A stretch of DNA of 40,068 nt. Origin: Phycisphaerae bacterium (GTDB taxonomy: Bacteria; Planctomycetota; Phycisphaerae; UBA1845). The stretch is taken from contig JANQQK010000064.1 of assembly GCA_028289375.1 (NCBI GenBank), positions 1 through 40,068 of the forward strand, written 5' to 3'. The notes below the pieces were generated by a model. That model was not told the DNA's origin and ran no database searches. It worked only from the letters and a program-made list of their open reading frames with translations. Positions 15,633 to 27,200 of this stretch are shown here, in pieces; the first letter of the stretch is position 1; every line of letters begins with the position of its first letter. Position numbers and translations under genes: made by a program.

Positions 15633-18425
15633 CTACTCGCCAGCCTTTTCCAGCAGTTCCTCGACAAGTGGCCGGAGACCGTCGCTGCCTCCGCGTACGT
15701 CCTGCAGTGTTGTGCGTGCGATCTGGAGCAGCTTGCGTGCTTCGTCCTTCGGAACGTCTAGCTCAAGCAAACATGCTGCCAGCATCGTTTGGGCTTCTGC
15801 GGTGCGCCAGTGTTTGTCACCGAGCGTATTCTTGAAGCCACTGACCGCTCGCCTGAGCAGCGGTTCCGCCTCGTCGAGACGTTCGAGCTTCCGCCACATG
15901 TTGCCAATCGCGAGGCGCATGGACGAAACCAGATAGTGCTTCTCGCCGTAGTGTTGGAGACTGATGTCGAGCGACTTTTGAAACATGGTCGCGGCCTCCG
16001 CGAATTCCCCCTTGCGATCGAGTAGCCAGCCAAGTTCGCCGATGGCGTGTGCGACCCGAGGGTGCGATTCACCATGAATGGTGATGCGCGCATCGACGGC
16101 CTCGCGGTAGAGGGGTTCGGCTCCCGCAACATCACCCTTGTCCAACAACAAGAATGCGAGGTTATTCATCGAGTTAACCGTCTCGATGTGCGTGGCACCG
16201 AGCGATCGCCGTCGGCGTGCGAGCAGGTCGCGGTTCAAGGCAATGCAATCGTCTCGTTTGCCCAAGGTGAATTGGGCCATGCCCAAATTATTCAACGCAC
16301 TAAGCGTGATTTGATGATCGGGGCCCAGGACTTCTTCAGCGATTCGCAGAGCTTCTGATAGGACGAGCGCGGCCTCTTCGTACGCACCTTGCTCGTTCAG
16401 GTTCTGTCCGAGACTGATGCGAACATTCACGTGTGATGGGTGATTGGGTGGCAACGAGGCATCGGCGAGGTCAAGGGATTCGCGCAGGCACGTTTCCGCC
16501 TCTTTCAGATTTCCGGACTTGTCGAGCATGATCGCAAAGTCATGAAGGGCGCCGAGCAATTCGGTGGTTCGCCCCTGTTTTCTGAGTGTATCAATACATG
16601 GGCGAAAGAGTTCTTCGGATTGTTGATACTTCGCGTTCTCCCCAAGCATGAACGCGAGCTTGCGTGTGCTGTAGAGAACGTGAGGATCATCGGCGGGTAA
16701 AGCACTCTGCAGTTCTTCCAATGATTCGCGATAGATCTCTTCCGCGGTTTCGGCGTTTCCCTGTTTCCATCGCAGTTCGGCCACGAGCGCGTTCGCATTT
16801 CCCAAGGCTACTGCATCTCCAACTTCTTTCCGAATCTGCAGCGCCTTAAGCAGGTGCAACTCTGCGCGGTCGAATTCAGCCAGGGCGCTGTAGGTCTTCC
16901 CAATGGTCTCACGCATTGTCGCTTCGACGTCCGGCTGTTCGACGAGGGTGTCAGAGAGCTGCAGCGCCGTCTGGTCGACAATCTCCCTGAGCATCGTTGT
17001 GTCTCGGCCAAGGGCAACGGAGGGTCCGACGCCCGCGATCATGTCGGTCATCAATTCTGCCACACGCTGCGACTTTTGCGATTCGATTTCGGCTGCCCTG
17101 AGGTTCTCCTCCGCGAGATCGCGCTGCTCGGCGGCCTCGAAGAAGAGAATGCTCATGCCGACCAGACCACCGGCAAGTGCCAGGAATGTACCAAGAGCGC
17201 CAGCGACGAGCGTTCTGTTTCGACGGGTGAACTTTCGGAACCTGTAGAACGTGCTTGGGGGATGGGCGGCGATCGGCTCACTCGCCAACAGGCGTCGAAT
17301 ATCATCGCCCAACGCCGCGGCCGAGTCATAACGCCGCTCGACGTCCTTTTCCATGGCTTTGGTCACGATGGTCTCGATGTCACCGGACAATTCGCCGTCA
17401 AGCGAACCGAGGCGTGGCGGTTCTTCATCACGGATCTGGCGGACGGCTTCCGCGATGGGGACGCCCGTGATGTCGTGGGGCATGCGTTGTGCCAGTAGCC
17501 TGTAGAGAATGACCCCCAGTGCGTAGACGTCGCACCGCGTATCGAGAAGCGCCGGATCGCCAGACAGCTGTTCGGGGCTCATGTACCCGAGTGTCCCGAC
17601 AATCTGCCCCGTTTGCGTTTGAAGCGTCGCGCTCTGGATGTCGGCTTCGGTGAGTCGAGCGACGCCAAAATCCAGAACCTTCGGTTGCCCGGTACCCGCG
17701 ACGATGCGCGTGTCGGTTGGGCTTGATTCCGCCGAACTTCGCTGATCGACCACCTGAATGTTGTCTGGCTTCAGGTCGCGATGGATGACGCCCTTTTGAT
17801 GGGCGTAGTGAATGGCATCACACAGGCGGGTCATCAGCGAGAGGATCTGGCGGTGTTCCAGTTGATGGTTCCTGACGAATTTGTCGAGCGGTTCGCCGTC
17901 GATCAACTCCATGGCAAAGTATGGCTGAGGACCGGTGCTCGATTCAGCGATTCCGGCTTCGTAGATGTGCGCGATGCCCGGGTGCTGCAGACGTCCGAGC
18001 ACCTCGGCTTCGAGATGAAATCTCCTGCGCGACTGCTCGGTGGCGAATTCGGCCCGAATGACCTTCAGGGCGACCCGTCGCCGTGGTTGATCCTGTTCGG
18101 CTTCATAGACCGCGCCCATACCGCCGCGCCCGATGCGGCGGACGATCCGATAGGGGCCTATCCGTTTCGGAAGGGCATGCTCGTCGGTCTTTGTGACCTG
18201 CGGTGTGCCGGGTGCGAGACCCTCAGCGATGAGGTTGGCACCTTGACCGGCATCGACGACAGCATTCGTCTCGGCGGCATGACGCAGCAGCGACTCGACT
18301 TCCTTGCGGAGAAGCTCGTCTGCTCCACAGCGATCATTCAGGAAGGCGTCGCGGTCTGACGCCGGAAGATCGCATGCGGCGTCAAACAAGTCCCGTGCAA
18401 TTCGGTGTCGATCTGGTGATATCAT
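15633..18425 (-). CDS. Membrane Ser/Thr protein kinase with TPR sensor domain (copy 1)
   Basis: 930 residues. The Hanks-type kinase domain is at about 89-385: glycine loop IGRGGMG (98-104), ATP lysine K121 (VALKVI), catalytic HRDLKPDN (215-222), DFG at 252-254 and GYMSPEQ in the activation segment. All key residues are intact. A linker of about 20 residues is inserted between the catalytic loop and DFG. One membrane helix lies at about 404-429, then about 450 residues of tetratricopeptide repeats outside. The first 70 residues (ARDLFDAACDLP...EVESLLRHA) are the usual N-terminal segment of this class. The ATG at 18425 overlaps the sigma factor stop as ATGA, which fixes the start. It probably senses an envelope signal and acts with the sigma factor. 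It is paralogous to the kinase at 36030-38939. Confidence 0.93.
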   Translation of the reverse strand: MISPDRHRIARDLFDAACDLPASDRDAFLNDRCGADELLRKEVESLLRHAAETNAVVDAGQGANLIAEGLAPGTPQVTKTDEHALPKRIGPYRIVRRIGRGGMGAVYEAEQDQPRRRVALKVIRAEFATEQSRRRFHLEAEVLGRLQHPGIAHIYEAGIAESSTGPQPYFAMELIDGEPLDKFVRNHQLEHRQILSLMTRLCDAIHYAHQKGVIHRDLKPDNIQVVDQRSSAESSPTDTRIVAGTGQPKVLDFGVARLTEADIQSATLQTQTGQIVGTLGYMSPEQLSGDPALLDTRCDVYALGVILYRLLAQRMPHDITGVPIAEAVRQIRDEEPPRLGSLDGELSGDIETIVTKAMEKDVERRYDSAAALGDDIRRLLASEPIAAHPPSTFYRFRKFTRRNRTLVAGALGTFLALAGGLVGMSILFFEAAEQRDLAEENLRAAEIESQKSQRVAELMTDMIAGVGPSVALGRDTTMLREIVDQTALQLSDTLVEQPDVEATMRETIGKTYSALAEFDRAELHLLKALQIRKEVGDAVALGNANALVAELRWKQGNAETAEEIYRESLEELQSALPADDPHVLYSTRKLAFMLGENAKYQQSEELFRPCIDTLRKQGRTTELLGALHDFAIMLDKSGNLKEAETCLRESLDLADASLPPNHPSHVNVRISLGQNLNEQGAYEEAALVLSEALRIAEEVLGPDHQITLSALNNLGMAQFTLGKRDDCIALNRDLLARRRRSLGATHIETVNSMNNLAFLLLDKGDVAGAEPLYREAVDARITIHGESHPRVAHAIGELGWLLDRKGEFAEAATMFQKSLDISLQHYGEKHYLVSSMRLAIGNMWRKLERLDEAEPLLRRAVSGFKNTLGDKHWRTAEAQTMLAACLLELDVPKDEARKLLQIARTTLQDVRGGSDGLRPLVEELLEKAGE

Positions 18426-19027
18426 GCGGATGTGCCGGACTCGAGTTCCCGCCGAAGCCAAACTCGCGCATGCCGCCAGTTCTTCTCGACCGTTCGGGTC
18501 GATACATCCAGAACCTGAGCGACCTCCATGACGGTCAGCCCACTGAAGAATCGAAGCTCGACGATCCGTACCTGCCGTGCATCAAGTATCTCCAGCTTGG
18601 CCAGCGCATCGTCCAACGCCACGATGTCCATCGCTGGTTCGCCCGATGTGCTCTCCAGTAATTCAAGCGGTGCCTGGCGTCGTTCGCCGGATCGCTTGGC
18701 GGCTCGCTTGCGTCGAGCGCGGTCCTGCAGTATCTGCCGCATCGCTGTGGCGGCCACGGCGCAGAAGTGAACGCGACCATTCCAATTGCCCTCGGGCACG
18801 TTGATCAGTTTGAGATAAGCCTCGTGCACGAGGGCCGTCGGTTGGAGGGTCATGTCGCTGGGCTGGCCTTGGAAGTAGCGGCCCGCCATCGCGCGGAGGT
18901 CGTCGTAGACCAACGGCAGGAGTTGGTGCGCAGCAGACGAGTCGCCCGTCGACACGCGGAGAAGCAGTTGGGTCGCTTCGCTTGAGGCCCGATGGACCGC
19001 TTGGCTGGAATCGAATTCGCGTCTCAC
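18422..19027 (-). CDS. ECF RNA polymerase sigma factor (copy 1, kinase-linked group)
   Basis: 201 residues. Sigma region 2 is at about 20-100: LPLVYDDLRAMAGRYF, then LQPTALVHEAYLKLI, characteristic of the ECF group found next to protein kinases (ECF43/TIGR02999-like). Region 4 lies at about 135-195 with the helix-turn-helix GLTVMEVAQVLDVSTRTVEKNW. No anti-sigma factor gene is adjacent. Known members of this group are controlled by phosphorylation by the neighbouring kinase, which fits the 4-base overlap with the kinase gene. The start is GTG at 19027 with a weak ribosome binding site. It faces the giant secreted-protein operon across a 288-base divergent intergenic region, so that operon is a plausible target. 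Confidence 0.92.
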   Translation of the reverse strand: MRREFDSSQAVHRASSEATQLLLRVSTGDSSAAHQLLPLVYDDLRAMAGRYFQGQPSDMTLQPTALVHEAYLKLINVPEGNWNGRVHFCAVAATAMRQILQDRARRKRAAKRSGERRQAPLELLESTSGEPAMDIVALDDALAKLEILDARQVRIVELRFFSGLTVMEVAQVLDVSTRTVEKNWRHARVWLRRELESGTSA

Positions 19028-19315
19028 CGCAACACAGTATAACTGATCGGTGCCACGAAGCCTAAGTCACTTCAAGAGAATAGGTTACGGATTTCGTCGA
19101 ATTTCGTCGCAGAAAAGAATTCGGGGTGGTTGGCAATTCTGCGTTTCTGGGGGTGTAGGCATCGGTCTGATTCTGTCTCGACATTGCGCTCGTTCTGTCA
19201 GGCGGGCAGCGGATCGGTGTCAGACTCGTGCGTTCGCGGGATTTGGACACGTGCCCGTTGGTGCGACGCGCATTGATCTCGAAATCAACCGGGCGTTGGC
19301 GATGGGACAGCAATC
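19028..19315. promoter_or_regulatory. Divergent intergenic region between sigma factor and secreted-protein operon
   Basis: 288 bases with no convincing gene on either strand. It must hold promoters for both the sigma-kinase pair (leftwards) and the secreted-protein operon (rightwards). I see a local near-repeat, TTTCGTCGAATTTCGTCGCA around 19090-19109 (two copies of TTTCGTCG). I see no clear -35/-10 pair, as expected if an alternative sigma factor is used. Confidence 0.45.
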
Positions 19316-21220
19316 ATGAAGGAAGTCAAAGAGATGGCAACACGCAGACAGAGGCAGGCGGGCCTTACCGTTGTGGTCGTCGCGCTTTCGAGCACGGCCG
19401 TTCTCGGTCAATGGAAGGACCAGGTCATCAATCTCCAGCCGGGGTGGAACCCCGTCTATCTTGAGGTTCAGCCTGAAGACAACGTTGCTGACAACGTGTT
19501 CGTCACGTCGCCCCCCGACGCCATTGATCGGGTGTGGACATGGCGGGCGACGGATGCAGGCATTGGCATTGCCTGTTCCGATCCGACGCTGCCGGAGTGT
19601 CAACCGACGCCGACATCCGGGTGGGATCAGTGGTTACCGCCCTCTGATCCCAATGCGTCAATCGTCAACGACTTGTACACCGTCCGATCCGGTCAGGTGT
19701 ACATTTTCGTTTGCAACGCCGCCGCAACGCTGACGATCCGCGGAAAGCCGGACACGTCGAAGACCCGCTGGGTGACCGGGTTCAACATTGCGGGGTTTCA
19801 CGTCGATGACGCCAATCCACCCACCTTCGATACGTACCTCAGCCCATCCAGTGCGCACAGCGACACGCGCATCTACCAGATGAATCCCGACGGAACGCTT
19901 TCGGAGGTCCTCAATACAGACGTCGACACCATTACCCCGCAAACCGGTTACTGGGTACGGGCCAACACAAATGCCGACTATGACGGACCGATCGACATCA
20001 ATCCCGGAGCCGCTCGTGGCCTGAACTATGGCAGTCAGATTGCAGAGTTGTTGCTCCAGTTTGAGAACCTGGCCGATGCATCGCGGACCGTCACCGTTGA
20101 TGTGGCGGCTTCGCTGACGCCGCCAACAGTGCCGGCAGACCTGCCGACCGATGCGGGCGTCATTCCACTCAAGTATCGTGACTATGAAACCAATCCCGAC
20201 GCGCTGTTCATTCGGCAGGATCTGAATGAAAGCACTTCGGCCAGCTTCAGCGTTGACGGGGCTGATGCGGTGCAGGGTGCCTCGCGAATTGTTCGATTGT
20301 CGGTTGATCGTCAGGGGCAATCCGTTGCAGAAGTTGATCCGGAGACGGGCAGTGGTTCGGAGTATCAGAGCATTGTCACGATCAATGACGGTGCGGGATT
20401 CGAACGATCGGTGGCGGTAACAGCACAGGTGCCGAACCGTGCGGGCCTCTACACTGGTACGGTTTCGGTGAATCACGTCGCCTGGGTGCAGGCTGCTGCC
20501 AGGATCGTCTCCGATCCGGATGAAGAAAACGGCTATGAAGGTGCGACGTTTGTCAGCAACCCTGATTCAGGAAGCACGACCGAGCCGCGTCCGACGATCA
20601 ATCCGTTCGTGTTCCCGGTTCTGGTGCACTTCGACGGCAATAGCAACTACACGTTCCTTACCGAAGCGACGCTCTTGTTCAAGCCGCCGGTCGGAAACGC
20701 GCTCGGAAAGTTCGTGTTGGCGACGCCGGATTGCGACAGTGCGGCCTGCGACGACCTCGTGGCTGGCAGCATCATCGACGGCGAACGGTTCAGCCTGCAG
20801 TTTGCCACGGCGGCCTTCGCGTTTGACGACGACCTTGCTCTAACGGGTGATTTCGGTACGTCGCTGGTCGGCGAAACGATCATGCCGGCCGATCATCGCC
20901 TCAACCCCTTCCGACACCGTTACCACCCGGACCACGATGGCGACAACCCCGGCGAGTCATTCGCCGTGAAACGCACGTTTGGTTTCTCGTTCGACTGCAG
21001 CCCGCCGGGTATGTCGGGTGATCTCAGTTTCGCTTGTGGAGCAACGGCCGAATCGCTGGACACGCCTGGTCAGGGCGATGTGTTCCTGCGCGGGTGCTAC
21101 TACGAAACGTTGTCGGGTGACGGTGGAAACGCCGGCCTGCACAAGGACGCGATCAACGTTTGTGGAACGTTCAACCTACGTCGGATATCCACGATTCCGG
21201 CGTTGAATGACCTGAACTAA
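19316..21220 (+). CDS. Exported protein with HYHPDHD motif, companion of the giant protein
   Basis: Up to 634 residues. The frame opens at ATG 19316. A second ATG at 19334, with AAGGAAG eight bases upstream, gives a cleaner signal peptide (MATRRQRQ...VVVALSSTAVLG) and may be the true start. The mature part begins WKDQVINLQPGWNPVYLEVQP, then is beta-rich throughout. Near the C-terminus is NPFRHRYHPDHDGDNPGESF (530-549), with histidines and aspartates that could bind metal. The final segment has four or more cysteines (FDCSPPG...CGATAES...GCYYE...NVCG), consistent with export. I recall GWN...LEV and RH.YHPDHD segments as recurring in uncharacterised large-protein operons of Planctomycetota and Verrucomicrobiota, but cannot name a family. 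It is 17 bases upstream of the giant gene, clearly in one operon. Confidence 0.8.
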   Translation: MKEVKEMATRRQRQAGLTVVVVALSSTAVLGQWKDQVINLQPGWNPVYLEVQPEDNVADNVFVTSPPDAIDRVWTWRATDAGIGIACSDPTLPECQPTPTSGWDQWLPPSDPNASIVNDLYTVRSGQVYIFVCNAAATLTIRGKPDTSKTRWVTGFNIAGFHVDDANPPTFDTYLSPSSAHSDTRIYQMNPDGTLSEVLNTDVDTITPQTGYWVRANTNADYDGPIDINPGAARGLNYGSQIAELLLQFENLADASRTVTVDVAASLTPPTVPADLPTDAGVIPLKYRDYETNPDALFIRQDLNESTSASFSVDGADAVQGASRIVRLSVDRQGQSVAEVDPETGSGSEYQSIVTINDGAGFERSVAVTAQVPNRAGLYTGTVSVNHVAWVQAAARIVSDPDEENGYEGATFVSNPDSGSTTEPRPTINPFVFPVLVHFDGNSNYTFLTEATLLFKPPVGNALGKFVLATPDCDSAACDDLVAGSIIDGERFSLQFATAAFAFDDDLALTGDFGTSLVGETIMPADHRLNPFRHRYHPDHDGDNPGESFAVKRTFGFSFDCSPPGMSGDLSFACGATAESLDTPGQGDVFLRGCYYETLSGDGGNAGLHKDAINVCGTFNLRRISTIPALNDLN

Positions 21221-21237
21221 TCGGGAGGCGACGAGCG

Positions 21238-24200
21238 ATGCAGACACACGACAAAACGACGACTCCCGTCTCTATCGACAGGCGCACCGTGAAAGACAAC
21301 AGAACACGACTCCTTCAGGGGACAATGAGCATGATCAGCAGAAGGACATTGACATTGATGGCGGCGTTGGCGGCAATGTTTGCCTCCGCTGCGATGACAC
21401 ACGCCCAGGTGATTTACGTCGATGCGGATGCCGTCGGCGCCAACGACGGATCGAGCTGGGCCAACGCCTTTACCGATCTTCAGAGCGCATTGGCGATCGG
21501 CAATTCGAGTAATGAGATTTGGGTGGCTGAGGGCACGTACCGCACCTCGGCCGTTGTGAATCCAACAGCCGCATTCGATTTGTACAACGGCGCCCGGTTA
21601 TACGGTGGGTTTAGCGCGACCGAGGCCACCCTGGCCGAGCGAGCCGGTCTCTTCAGCACGACGATCCTCAGCGGCGATGTGCTCGGCAACGACCCGCCGG
21701 ATGATCCGGACCAAAGCTCGGCTGCCCGCACAGACAACACGTTCAACGTTGTCTACGCAGGCCCGTCGGTGTCCAACATTGTTCTCGACGGTTTCACGAT
21801 TGAAGGCGCGAACTGTCCTGACGGATGTGAAGGCGGCGGTGGTCTGAGCCTCGACAACGCCGGCGGTGTAAATGACATTCGCAACTGCACGTTCACAAAC
21901 AATGCGAGTAACGCGGAGGGCGGTGGCGTTTCGATGTTTGGCGACAGCACCACCACGTTTACCAAGTGCGTCTTCAGGTTGAACTCTGCGGACCTTGGTG
22001 GGGGACTCTTCCTCTTGGGGGGGACGGCCAATTTGGTCATGGACCATTGCCTTGTTGCGGATAACAACGGCCCCAATGAAGGTGGTGGAATTTATGTCGA
22101 CTTCTTTGGCATCGGTACGGCGACGTTCCGCAACTGCACGATCGCAAATAACGCCGCGTTGGAAGGTTCCGGCGGTGGCCTCAGCGTCTTGACTTCTCAA
22201 TCATTGACCATTGAGAATTCCATCATCGCAAACAACGTCTCTGGCAACGAGCCGACCGAAGATCAGATCGTCTTCGAAGCGTTCTCCAACAACTATTCCT
22301 TCAGCCACACGCTGATTCAGGGCTTCGGCAACCAAGAAAACTTCCCCGGTGTCGTTGGCACGAATCCAATGTTCACCAACGCTGCCGCCGGTGATTACAC
22401 ACTGACGTTCGGATCGCCCGGCATCGACGCAGGTGACAACAGCCTCGTCACAGGCGGCATCACGACGGATCTCGCCGGCAACGTTCGATTCACAGATGAC
22501 ACCGGTACAGCCGATACGGGAAGCGGCACCGTCCCGATTGTGGACATGGGTGCGTTCGAATTCCAGGGAACAACTTCCGCGCCGCAGATCGTCTACGTCG
22601 ACGCCGACGCGCTGGGTGCTGACAACGGCACGAGTTGGGCCAACGCATACGATCATATTCAGGACGCACTCGCCAACCTGAACCCCACCGGTCCTACAGA
22701 GATCTGGGTTGCAGACGGAACCTATTACCCTGACGACGGCACCGGGCAGGTCAATGATGATCGCACAGCCACGTTCCAGCTGACCAGCCTCACGCAGTTG
22801 TACGGTGGGTTCAACGGCACCGAGATGGATCGCAACGACCGTGATCCTGAGGCCAACCTGACGATCCTCAGTGGCGACATCGAGCAGAATGACGACTTAG
22901 ATTGCAAAGGGCAAATACCCTGTGGCAACAACAGCTATCACGTCGTGACGGCCCCAGATGCCAACCCGTCCACGGTCCTCGACGGATTTTTCGTCACTGG
23001 AGGATATGCCGATGGCATCGGAAGTCTTCGTCACGGTGCCGGTTTGTACGCACCGCGCGGCTCACTCACGGTGAACAACTGCGACTTCTTTCAGAATAGT
23101 GCTGAGGACAACAACCAGCCGGAGGAGTCCCTCGGTGGCGGCGTATTCTTGTTTCATGCCCCGAGCGCAGCGATTAGCCGTTGCCGATTCGCATCCAATA
23201 GTGCAGCACGCGGTGCTGGACTGTACAGCGAGTTTAGCGGGGTGACTGTCACGAACAGCGAATTCTCAGACAACTTCGGAGACTTCGGTGTCGGTGCCTA
23301 CATCACCGATCCGTTTCCAATTGATGGCCTTTTGTTCTCCAACGTCGTGACGAACTGTACTTTCGCAGACAATCGCGCGATTGATGGCGGCACGGTGGGT
23401 GCGGGGCTTTGGACGAACGGATACACGACCGTCCAGAACAGCATCTTCTACCACAACTCGTACTTGAGGCTTAGCGAGGGAATTCTTGCTCCGTTTACGC
23501 CAGAAGAGGCGCAAATCTACGTTGGCTTCTTCTTTACCGAATTCACGTTGCTGGAAAAGGAAATTGAAATTCGCAACTGCATCATCCAGGAATTGGGCAA
23601 GCTCGATGTCGCCGAATGGAATAACTCCGCAGAGGACCCGCTCTTCTTCGACATCGACCAGGGATCAGGAAACGGCGGAACATTCGACGATCTGCGTTTC
23701 CCGGCCGGCTCGCCTGCCATCGACGCTGGTGTCGATGCGAACGTCCCGGCTGATGCCACGTCCGACCTATTCGGGAATCCGCGACTCGTCGACGACACCG
23801 GCGTCGCGTCGGCCAACACCGTCGACCTCGGATCCTACGAGTTCCAGGGAACGACCGGCACCAAAGTCATCTACGTCGATGGGGACGTCCTCGGTGGAAA
23901 TCAGGACGGTACAAGCTGGGCAAACGCCTACCCGAACCTTCGAAGCGCCATCGCCGAGGGCTCTGACCCAGACAACATCACGCAAATTTGGGTCGCTCAG
24001 GGAATGTACGACACGATCGATGGCCCCGGCGACGTGTCACGAGGTGCGACGTTTTTCTTGAACAGTCGCGTCTCGATCTATGGCGGGTTCACTGGTAACG
24101 AACAATTCCTCGAAGAACGTGACCCGGAGGAGAACGAAACGGTATTGTCCGGTGCACGAAACGGCACGGGCAACAGCTATCACGTGGTCACTTGCAACGG

Positions 24201-27200
24201 TATGAACAGTTCCGCGGTCCTCGATGGTTTCACGATCCAGGATGGAACCGCAAATGGTCCGTCTGGAAACAGCGACGACATTGGTGCAGGACTGATTGCG
24301 ACCAGCTGCCGCGCCACGATCAGAAATTGCAGGTTCCAGGGACTGGCCGCAAGCGGAAACGGCGGCGCCGTCCATGCTCGCCAGGGCAGTGCGATGACCT
24401 TCGAGGGATGCACCTTTATCGGAAATGACGCAGGCTTCAGCGAGGGTGGTGCCATCTTCGCGCAGGCAGACATTGCACCACGTGGCATGACGATTTCGGC
24501 GTGCAGTTTCCGCGGAAACAATGCCCTGGAGGGCGGAGGTGTATACACGAACGGTGTAGCGCCCATCATCACCAACTCCGAATTCATTGGAAACACGGCG
24601 GGCGATGGCGGTGCTGGTGTTTCGATGAATGAGAGCCCCAGTGATCCATTCTCAAGGCCGGCAGTCGTCAACTGCACGTTTGCCCTGAACAACCCTGCCC
24701 CTGGTGTTTACGGAAGTGGAAGCGGCCTTAGAGTCAATCTCCAATCGACCGAGTGGTTGGGCAGCGAGGTGACTCTTGCGAACACAATCTTCTGGGAGAA
24801 TGGCGGCACTGCGATGGGCAGTCAGTTCTTCAAACCCATGGGCGGCGGAGACATCGACTTCTACAACAATTTGATTCAGGGGGGCACGCCGTTCTTCCTC
24901 GACATGGACCCGATGTTCTTCGACGCCGACGGCGCGGATGACATCCCCGGCAACGAGGATGACAACGTATCGCTCTTGCCGATGTCACCAGCCATCGACG
25001 CCGGCACCAACACGGAAGCAAATGCACTGGCCTTAACGACCGACATCACCGGTGGCACGCGCTTCCGCGATGATGAGGACACACCCGACACAGGCGTCGG
25101 CACTGCGCCAATCGTTGACATCGGTGCCTACGAGTTCAACTTCGCCTTCGGTCTCGGCGATGAGCTCCCGCCGCCGACAAATCCAGGATTCGTCATCGAT
25201 CCAAGCCCAGAAGGTGGTACCGGACTTGCAGTCGGTAGCGAAGGCAAAGCCTTCTACCACCCCGTCGAAGGCAAGTGGTACGCGATCGATCGCGGACCGA
25301 TCGACATCGAGTGGTTCGAAGCGGAAGGCGGACCGGGAATGGTCACGACGCAGTACATCGTCGGGCCGGTCGTGAACCCGGACAATCCACGCACGCGTTT
25401 GGTGCGATACTTCCCCAACTACGGCAGTGCGAAGGCGAGCTTCGGTGGCGAAAGCCCGGTTGTTCACTACAACAGCCTGATCACGCCGGACTGCAACAGC
25501 GACATGGTGCCGGACTTCCTGCTCCAGGCCGGTATCTTCGAAATCCAGGACACAGCGTGTCTGCCGGGCTTCGGTCAGGATCCACGCTTCATCGCGCTGG
25601 AATACAACGAGCCGGGCAGCGGACGCCTACTCGGTTTCGAAATCGTGTTCATCGAGCGCGTCGCAGCCAGCATCCATTCCGATCCACTGGCGCAGACGGA
25701 TTTCTTGATTCCCGTCGGTCGACGTATTCCGGAACCTGACCCACTCAACCAAACCTATACGCGTGCGGTGTTGGCGACGAACATGGCGGTCACCGGTCCG
25801 GCTGCGTGGCAGAACATCGAGCAGGGCGGCGTGCAGTCGACCATTATCTACCCGATTCGTCCCCAGCTCGGTACGTTCGCGAACCTGGCGACCGTCTGGT
25901 ATCGCGAGACGACCGTGGCCGATCGCGACAATCCGAGCATCAGCGTCCCGCTCGGCGAGTGGCCGATCGACGTGACCCGATACCGCAGTGATTGGCCTGA
26001 GAATCTGGCTGTGCCCGGATCGCAGACCAATGTGATTGATCCGTCGGGCACCACGCCGGTTGTCGATCTCAGAACCGATCTCTACAGCACCGTCGAGGTG
26101 ATGTACGAGGAACTGTTCAACGGCAACGCGACAGGCGAGAGCTATCCGCAACAGATTTCCGAGTTTGTTCCGGTTGAGCGTGCACTCGGTTACAGCGTTC
26201 TAAAGTTCGAATGCGAAGCCTCCAATCTCGACTGCGACGTCGTCACCTTCGAGGTGCTGCGAACGTACGATCACCGCGACATCGGCCCGGTCGGCGATGA
26301 AGTGTTCGATGGTTCAAACCCGCGCATGTGGGATGTTGGAACGTCAATCGAGCAGCCATCGCTGCACGCCCCGACATCGCGTTATCCGTTTGGTTATTTG
26401 CACGAAGGATTGCCATACGCACCGTGCATTTACAACGAAAGCGGGCTGGACTGCGAGCTTGGTGAAGCCACCGGGCAGATCATTCCGGTCAACATCTCCA
26501 ACATCGGCGGCACGCCGGAGCACGGACTTCTTGAGGTCTGGTTCTTCGAGGAGGGGCGCACCATCGACGCCACGGGCGGCAACTTCGCCGCAGGCGTTCA
26601 GTGGCCGCACGTCGTCCAAACGTACGAACTTCAATGGCCTGCAACGCCGTGTGTCGATCCTGTCGGCGATGCTGGTGGTTGCGACCAGCTGATTATCGCC
26701 TCGCGACTCGGCCAGGGTAAGGGGGGACTGGGCCTCGATGGTTACGGCCCGGAAGCCAGCATCTACAAGGTCGGTCAGGTCGGAGATGATCTGAACACGC
26801 AAGCGACCACCCCGGGCTGGAATCCGAACGACGAACACGCCAGTCTCATCTCGATTGGCGGCGGTCGCCTGGCGTACGCCACGCGAGACGACAACCCGTG
26901 GGAATACAACACCGGTCATCCATATGTGCTCGTGCAGCATTGGGATTCAATGAACGAGAAATGGGCGATGGACGTCACGCAAGTCGTGGCTGAGGTCGCA
27001 CCGCTGACGTTCAACTACACGGATCTGGTCTCCGTCAACCCGGCCACGATGATGCTGGACTTCACGCCGGTCACGGCTGGTCTTCCGCTGAATCCGCCGC
27101 TCTTCCCACTTAACTTCAACATCCTGAGCGATACGCCCTGCAATGATGGCACCGAGCCGCTCAGCGTTCTGGTCAAGGAGCTTGAATGTGAGATGAGCCA

